A stretch of 26,620 nt of DNA, from contig JBOGGX010000265.1 in NCBI GenBank assembly GCA_050744245.1, positions 1 to 26,620 on the forward strand, read 5' to 3'. Within the stretch, counting starts at the first letter, position 1. Every line of letters starts with the position of its first letter. Position numbers and translations under genes: made by a program. Below, piece after piece: positions 23,557 through 26,620 of this stretch. Below the pieces are notes generated by a model, which was not told the origin of the DNA, did not search any database, and saw only the letters and a program-made list of their open reading frames with translations. The DNA comes from JBOGGX01 sp050744245 (GTDB taxonomy: Bacteria; Actinomycetota; Acidimicrobiia; Acidimicrobiales; JBOGGX01).

Positions 23557-23620
23557 TCACGAGGCGCAGGGTACGACACGCCGCGGCGCCCGATGCTGTC
23601 ACGGCAGAATCGGCGCCACC

Positions 23621-23644
23621 ATGCGAGGATTGGCGGCACCATGA
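23621..23644 (+). other. seven-codon leader ORF overlapping the next start
   Basis: ATG at 23621 encodes MRGLAAP and stops at TGA 23642-23644, overlapping the ATG of the following gene (ATGA). It lies between two imperfect copies of a 17-nt sequence ending in CACCATG (23607-23623 and 23627-23643, 14 of 17 identical). It may be a duplicated initiation region. Confidence 0.35.
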
Positions 23645-23925
23645 CCGGCGGCTCGAGCCAACCGGCGGGGCTGGCACCGCACGGCACCCGGGCCCGCTAC
23701 TACCACCGGTCCTCGCCGTGCCGGTGTTCGGCCTGCCGGGCCGCCAATGCGAACTATCAGCGGGCATGGGAACGCGGCTGGCGGGCCGATGCGGCCGGCG
23801 CACGCCGGGCCGGCACCGAACTGGTCGCCACGACGGCGCCCCGACCGCTGAGCTCAGGCGTCGGGCGCCGACGTTGCTCTCCTGCGACCGCGGCGGCGGC
23901 GTCGGTTGAGCGCCGTTCGCGGTAG
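23641..23925 (+). CDS. small CRC-motif protein (phage/island type)
   Basis: A 94-residue protein with HGTRARYYHRSSPCRCSACR followed by AANANYQRAWERGW near residues 14-48. This histidine-cysteine cluster (HGT-x-xY, CRCxxCR-A) is common in short actinobacterial phage and island proteins and probably binds zinc. Function is unknown. The C-terminal half is low-complexity. The stop lies about 20 nt into the next gene's open frame. It is divergent from the integrase. Confidence 0.6.
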   Translation: MTGGSSQPAGLAPHGTRARYYHRSSPCRCSACRAANANYQRAWERGWRADAAGARRAGTELVATTAPRPLSSGVGRRRCSPATAAAASVERRSR

Positions 23926-25003
23926 CCGTCGATCACACGTCGACAAGTCGGGAGCCAACGGTGGACCGGACGGGGCGGCGATCCCCATCGCGGACGCGGC
24001 CGACGGCCCCAAAAGGCGGCCGGCCGATGTCGACGCTCAGGCCCGCGGGCGTCTGGGCCCAGCGCGGCGGACCACTACCGCGGCGCGAACGACGTCGACC
24101 GCTCGACGCGGCGACCGATCGCCACATCCATCGATCGACGGACAACGGCGCTACCGCTCGGCGATCGGCCGCATCCCGCTACTGACCGTCGAGCAGACCA
24201 TCGACCTAGCCAAGCGCATCGAGGTCGGTGCCGTCGCCGCTGAGGAGCTCGCTCGCCGGGCCGCCTCCGGGCTACGTGGTGGTGCGCCCGGCTCCGTCGA
24301 CCCGCAGCAGTTGACCTCGCTCGCGGCCGACGGCCAGCGAGTCAGGCAACGGTTCATCGAAGCCAACCTCCGGCTCGTCGTGTCAATCGCACGCCGCCAC
24401 GCCAGGCCTGGGATGCCGTTGGCCGATCTTGTGCAAGAGGGCAACCTCGGGCTCATTCGAGCGGTGGAGAAATGGGACTACGCGAAGGGCTTCACGTTCG
24501 CGACCTATGGCGAATGGTGGATTCGTGTCGCCATCTACCGGGCCCTCAATGAGGCTCGCCTGATTCAACTCCCGACCTACATGATCGAATCGATCAACGC
24601 GCTTGGCCATGTCCGACGCGACATGGCGGGCGAGCTCGGGCGCTCGCCCACCACCGGCGAGCTCGCCGAACGGACCGGACTGAGCCGCACCCGAATCGAG
24701 CTCATCATGGCTGCCTCCCAGCTGCCGCTGTCGCTCGACGCCCCAACCGGCGACGATGACGTGGCGACCCTCGCCGAATTCGTTGCTAATCCCCACGCCG
24801 ACGATCCCGCCGAGCTGGCCGCACAGCGGTGGACAAGGCAGCTCCTGGTCGGGATGCTGGCCGAGTTCGAGACCAGAGACCGGAGGATCATCGCGCTCCG
24901 CTACGGGCTTGACGGCGGTCAGCCCCGAACCCTCGACGACGTCGGGCGCGTGCTCGGCGTCAGCGGTGAACGCATCCGCCAGATCGGCGAGAGACCGGGC
25001 TGA
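23906..25003 (+). CDS. divergent RNA polymerase sigma-70 family factor, C-terminus truncated
   Basis: Up to 365 residues. A basic low-complexity N-terminus is followed by region 1.2 (IGRIPLLTVEQTIDLAKRIE), region 2 at about 153-216 (EANLRLVVSIARRHARPGMP, DLVQEGNLGLIRAVEKWDY, FATYGEWWIRVAIYRAL), region 3 (LPTYMIESINALGHVRRDM, ELGRSPTTGELAE) and region 4 (RRIIALRYGLDGG, TLDDVGRVLGVSGERIRQI). It resembles group 1/2 sigma factors but differs at region 2.4 (GEWWIRVAIYRALNEARLIQ, one residue shorter than usual). It stops right after RIRQI-GERPG, so the last roughly 10-15 residues of region 4.2 are missing. The start is uncertain: TTG at 23906 is the only start codon before region 1.2. It sits beside an integrase, unlike a housekeeping sigma gene. 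Confidence 0.8.
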   Translation: MSAVRGSRRSHVDKSGANGGPDGAAIPIADAADGPKRRPADVDAQARGRLGPARRTTTAARTTSTARRGDRSPHPSIDGQRRYRSAIGRIPLLTVEQTIDLAKRIEVGAVAAEELARRAASGLRGGAPGSVDPQQLTSLAADGQRVRQRFIEANLRLVVSIARRHARPGMPLADLVQEGNLGLIRAVEKWDYAKGFTFATYGEWWIRVAIYRALNEARLIQLPTYMIESINALGHVRRDMAGELGRSPTTGELAERTGLSRTRIELIMAASQLPLSLDAPTGDDDVATLAEFVANPHADDPAELAAQRWTRQLLVGMLAEFETRDRRIIALRYGLDGGQPRTLDDVGRVLGVSGERIRQIGERPG

Positions 25004-25005
25004 CT

Positions 25006-25043
25006 CCCGGCGGCCTGCCACCGGCCCGGCGGCGTGCCACCGG
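25006..25043. repeat. 19-bp tandem duplication
   Basis: Two abutting 19-nt units (25006-25024 and 25025-25043) share the frame CCCGGCGGC-N-TGCCACCGG with one mismatch. They begin 3 nt after the sigma stop, where the missing region 4.2 end would be encoded. Confidence 0.7.
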
Positions 25044-25097
25044 CCGGCGCTGGCGAGCAGGATCACGGTGACCAAGGGTCGCTCATCGCAAGGTACG

Positions 25098-25126
25098 TTG
25101 CTGTTTCGCTGCCCGCAAGATAGGTT
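25098..25126 (+). promoter_or_regulatory. putative promoter of the toxin-like gene
   Basis: A -35-like TTGCTG (25098-25103), a 17-nt spacer and TAGGTT (25121-25126). The -10 ends 6 nt before the GTG at 25133, the same TAGGTT-N6-GTG layout as cmk, which favours GTG 25133 over GTG 25130 as start. Confidence 0.45.
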
Positions 25127-25132
25127 GCGGTG

Positions 25133-25360
25133 GTGGAGATCGCCGACAGCGCCCGCCGCCACGGCGTCGCCGACGACGACATTCGCCATGCGGTCCGTAT
25201 GGCCATCCGCACCGTCGCCCAGGACGCCGAGCGGGTCCTCATCATCGGCGCCGACCGCGACGGCCGGCTCCTCGAAGTCGTGGTCATCGACCTCCACACC
25301 GACGAGCCCATCGTCATCCACGCCATGCCCCTCCGCCCAACCTTCTACCGGTACCTCTGA
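25133..25360 (+). CDS. small toxin-like protein of a possible toxin-antitoxin pair
   Basis: A 75-residue protein starting MEIADSARRHGVADDDIRHA, with a middle strand pair VLIIGADRDGRLLEVVVIDL and the end IHAMPLRPTFYRYL. I recall this pattern (HGV-xDDI-HA near the start, GxDRDGRLLEVVV, IHAMxxRP at the end) from small actinobacterial proteins resembling BrnT-like toxins. It lies 16 nt before an HTH protein gene. No catalytic residue is known, so the toxin role is inference from size, fold hints and pairing. Confidence 0.6.
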   Translation: MEIADSARRHGVADDDIRHAVRMAIRTVAQDAERVLIIGADRDGRLLEVVVIDLHTDEPIVIHAMPLRPTFYRYL

Positions 25361-25376
25361 CGAGGTGGTGATCCCG

Positions 25377-25658
25377 ATGCCCCGAACCCGAGAAGAGCTC
25401 GAGCAGGCCGCAGCCGACGCCGAAGCGTGGCTCGACCAACTCGACCCCGACGTCACTCCGGCCGAGGACGCGGCCGATCTGCGCCGCATCGGCTTGGCCC
25501 TCCAGGCCGTGGCCTCCAGCGAGGCCGAGCTCGCCGACGCGGTCGCGGCGGCCAGGACCCAGGGCCGCAGCTGGGAACTGATCGCCCTGGTCCTCGGGGT
25601 GTCCCGCCAGGCAGCCAGCCAGCGATACGGCTCCACGGCCACCCAAGCGAAGTCCTGA
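25377..25658 (+). CDS. helix-turn-helix protein, possible antitoxin partner
   Basis: A 93-residue acidic protein. Helical segments (REELEQAAADAEAWLDQLD, AEDAADLRRIGLALQAVAS) lead to a C-terminal HTH, SWELIALVLGVSRQAASQRYG (about residues 67-87). The ATG at 25377 has GAGGTGG (25362-25368) 8 nt upstream; two GTG codons within that motif are poorer starts. Order and spacing with the preceding small gene suggest one transcript. Binding of the pair's own promoter would be typical for an antitoxin. Confidence 0.65.
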   Translation: MPRTREELEQAAADAEAWLDQLDPDVTPAEDAADLRRIGLALQAVASSEAELADAVAAARTQGRSWELIALVLGVSRQAASQRYGSTATQAKS

Positions 25659-25769
25659 CTTCGCCGCGGGCCACGGCCGAGCTCGGGCTCGGACAGCGAC
25701 TGCGCCGGGCGTGCAATGCTCGGACGCTGCGAATGGGCGTCGCAACGACGTCATATGATCGTCGGGGCC

Positions 25770-25805
25770 ATGGGCGCGTCGTCTGTGTCTCCGTTGGTGC
25801 GGTGA
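25770..25805 (+). other. 11-codon ORF overlapping the microprotein start
   Basis: ATG at 25770 encodes MGASSVSPLVR and ends in TGA 25803-25805, overlapping GTG 25802 (GTGA). A -10-like TATGAT at 25754-25759 lies 10 nt upstream. It could be a leader peptide that couples translation of the following microprotein. Confidence 0.3.
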
Positions 25806-25906
25806 CGCGGACGGCCACCATGGCCTCGACTGACTGGTGGATCGTCGCCGCGCTCGTCGTCATCGCGGCCTGCGCCGCGATCGCGGTGATGATCGTCATC
25901 GGCTGA
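25802..25906 (+). CDS. single-helix membrane microprotein
   Basis: A 34-residue frame from GTG 25802, or 28 residues from ATG 25820. It is nearly all one hydrophobic helix (DWWIVAALVVIAACAAIAVMIV). It resembles small membrane peptides seen near stress or toxin loci, but no family is recognised. The large two-tier hairpin begins 5 nt after the stop and may end the transcript. Support is the promoter-like box, the GTGA overlap and the membrane helix; a chance hydrophobic frame cannot be excluded. Confidence 0.4.
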   Translation: MTRTATMASTDWWIVAALVVIAACAAIAVMIVIG

Positions 25907-25910
25907 CCGT

Positions 25911-25970
25911 TTTTCGCGTGGGCTCGGCCGGTGGACCGGCGGGGTCCACCCGGCGATCGCCACGCGAAAA
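25911..25970. repeat. large two-tier inverted repeat (TTTTCGCGTGG arms)
   Basis: Outer arms TTTTCGCGTGG (25911-25921) and CCACGCGAAAA (25960-25970) are perfect over 11 bp. Inside, GGTGGACC (25930-25937) and GGTCCACC (25943-25950) form a perfect 8-bp stem with a 5-nt loop. Bases 25907-26107 otherwise show no gene. The T and A ends could serve as a bidirectional terminator. Confidence 0.6.
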
Positions 25971-26107
25971 CTCGGCGTCGCAGGCGCCGCACCAGTCGAT
26001 CGGTGGGAGCGGATCGGCCGGCCGCGCGTCGGCGACCTCCCAGGCGACTCTGGCGGTGGCGGCGGGGCGATGGTCAGGGCCCGGGTCCGGCTGGGACGCC
26101 AACCATT

Positions 26108-26479
26108 GTGGAAGTAGAAGGACTTCTCGCTGAGCATACCGAGATCCGAGATTCGGTCAAGTTCTGTCGCGAGTTCACGTTGTTGCGACCGAGCCTGGCC
26201 GGCTTCTGCCACTGGCGGTTCAGTATCATGAACTCGCCCGGGGCCGACGAGTTTATGGCCAAGCTGGACGAGGGTGTCGAGCTGCCGGCCGACCATCCCA
26301 TCCTTCTCCTTCGGGACAGGCTCATTCGGGGTCGGATCATGGGTAGTCGGAGCGTGAAGCTGTCGTCGTCGGACGCCATCGCCTACACGTTGCTCGCGTG
26401 GACTCACGTGCAGGCAGGTACCAGTGTGCTCAGCAAGCTGCTGCTCCCCCGCGGTGAGCCGCTGGCCGCGAGTCGGTGA
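26108..26479 (+). CDS. orphan protein of unknown function
   Basis: A 123-residue protein from the GTG at 26108 (MEVEGLLAEHTEIRDSVKFC). It is a mixed helical protein with a cysteine-aromatic stretch (LLRPSLAGFCHWRFSIMN) and a C-terminal helix (SSSDAIAYTLLAWTHVQAG). I do not recognise it. The frame is open upstream, but residues before 26108 are arginine/proline-rich and do not look like protein. Base and codon use is less GC-biased than in the housekeeping block, in line with acquired DNA. Confidence 0.5.
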   Translation: MEVEGLLAEHTEIRDSVKFCREFTLLRPSLAGFCHWRFSIMNSPGADEFMAKLDEGVELPADHPILLLRDRLIRGRIMGSRSVKLSSSDAIAYTLLAWTHVQAGTSVLSKLLLPRGEPLAASR

Positions 26480-26620
26480 CGAGCCGACCGGTTAGATTAG
26501 TTACTTCGACCTGAATAAGTAGGCTTGCGGGCGCGTCGTTGAGGGCCAGTGGGCCGGTGTGCTGGGCTTGGTGCTCGTCCTTGTCGGCCCTCACCACCTC
26601 TTCGGCCCGTGTTCTCGGGC
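26480..26620. other. unassigned end of window with weak inverted repeat
   Basis: No gene is evident. An AT-richer patch (26490-26525) is followed by TGAGGGCC (26540-26547) and its inverse GGCCCTCA (26586-26593), separated by 38 nt. This might be the edge of another element that continues beyond the window. Confidence 0.3.

Noticed and set aside
23641..23925. WhiB-type regulator for the CRC-motif protein
   Set aside because: The cysteine spacing does not fit the four-cysteine WhiB cluster and the GVWGG-like motif is absent.
21862..26620. Second attachment site (repeat of the tRNA-Pro 3' end)
   Set aside because: I searched by eye for copies of the T-arm and acceptor sequence and found none, so the element's far end is not claimed.

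Overview
The window is about 26.6 kb of very GC-rich DNA with actinobacterial traits. These include GTG starts, GTGA/ATGA stop-start overlaps, TAnnnT boxes 6-10 nt before starts that lack a Shine-Dalgarno, an acyl-CoA carboxylase beta chain and a VapBC pair. The gene order (xerD, trpS, scpAB, rluB, aroH-tyrA-aroA, cmk-plsC, ispH, DUF512 radical SAM, der) suggests a deep-branching actinobacterium such as Acidimicrobiia. That placement is inference; no rRNA is present.

Layout. 1-640: the 3' end of an IS1182-type transposase. 640-3430: a frameshifted small ORF coupled to xerD, then a DksA/TraR-like zinc protein, a site-2-protease homologue and an HD-domain protein. 3436-4700: a GH9 cellulase gene on the minus strand, broken by several one-base indels and a large internal deletion. 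4822-5832: trpS (minus). 5926-16519: an intact housekeeping block covering chromosome segregation (scpA-scpB), rRNA modification (rluB), aromatic amino acid synthesis (aroH-tyrA-aroA), cmk-plsC, ispH (minus), a DUF512 radical SAM protein and der. 16569-20890: a SpoIIE-type phosphatase, acyl-CoA carboxylase beta, a small zinc-ribbon membrane protein, a GlsB/YeaQ membrane protein (minus) and a MetX-like hydrolase. 21002-21662: vapBC (minus) with a palindromic operator.

21785-26620 looks like accessory DNA inserted at a tRNA-Pro(GGG) gene. It holds integrase arm-type repeats, a small CxxC protein coupled to a frameshifted tyrosine integrase, a small CRC-motif protein behind a 7-codon leader ORF, a divergent sigma-70 factor lacking its extreme C-terminus, a possible toxin-antitoxin pair, a one-helix microprotein behind an 11-codon ORF, a large two-tier hairpin and an orphan protein. 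No second copy of the tRNA 3' end is visible, so the far edge is not defined.

The most unusual signals are small. First, a 53-nt two-tier palindromic element occurs twice, once between aroA and cmk and once in frame inside the DUF512 gene; its outer arms are conserved and its inner stem co-varies. Second, an 85-nt insert flanked by a 9-bp direct repeat sits exactly at the der start codon. Third, a TAnnnT box recurs just upstream of start codons, implying widespread leaderless transcripts. Fourth, one-base indels occur only in accessory genes and not in the housekeeping genes around them.
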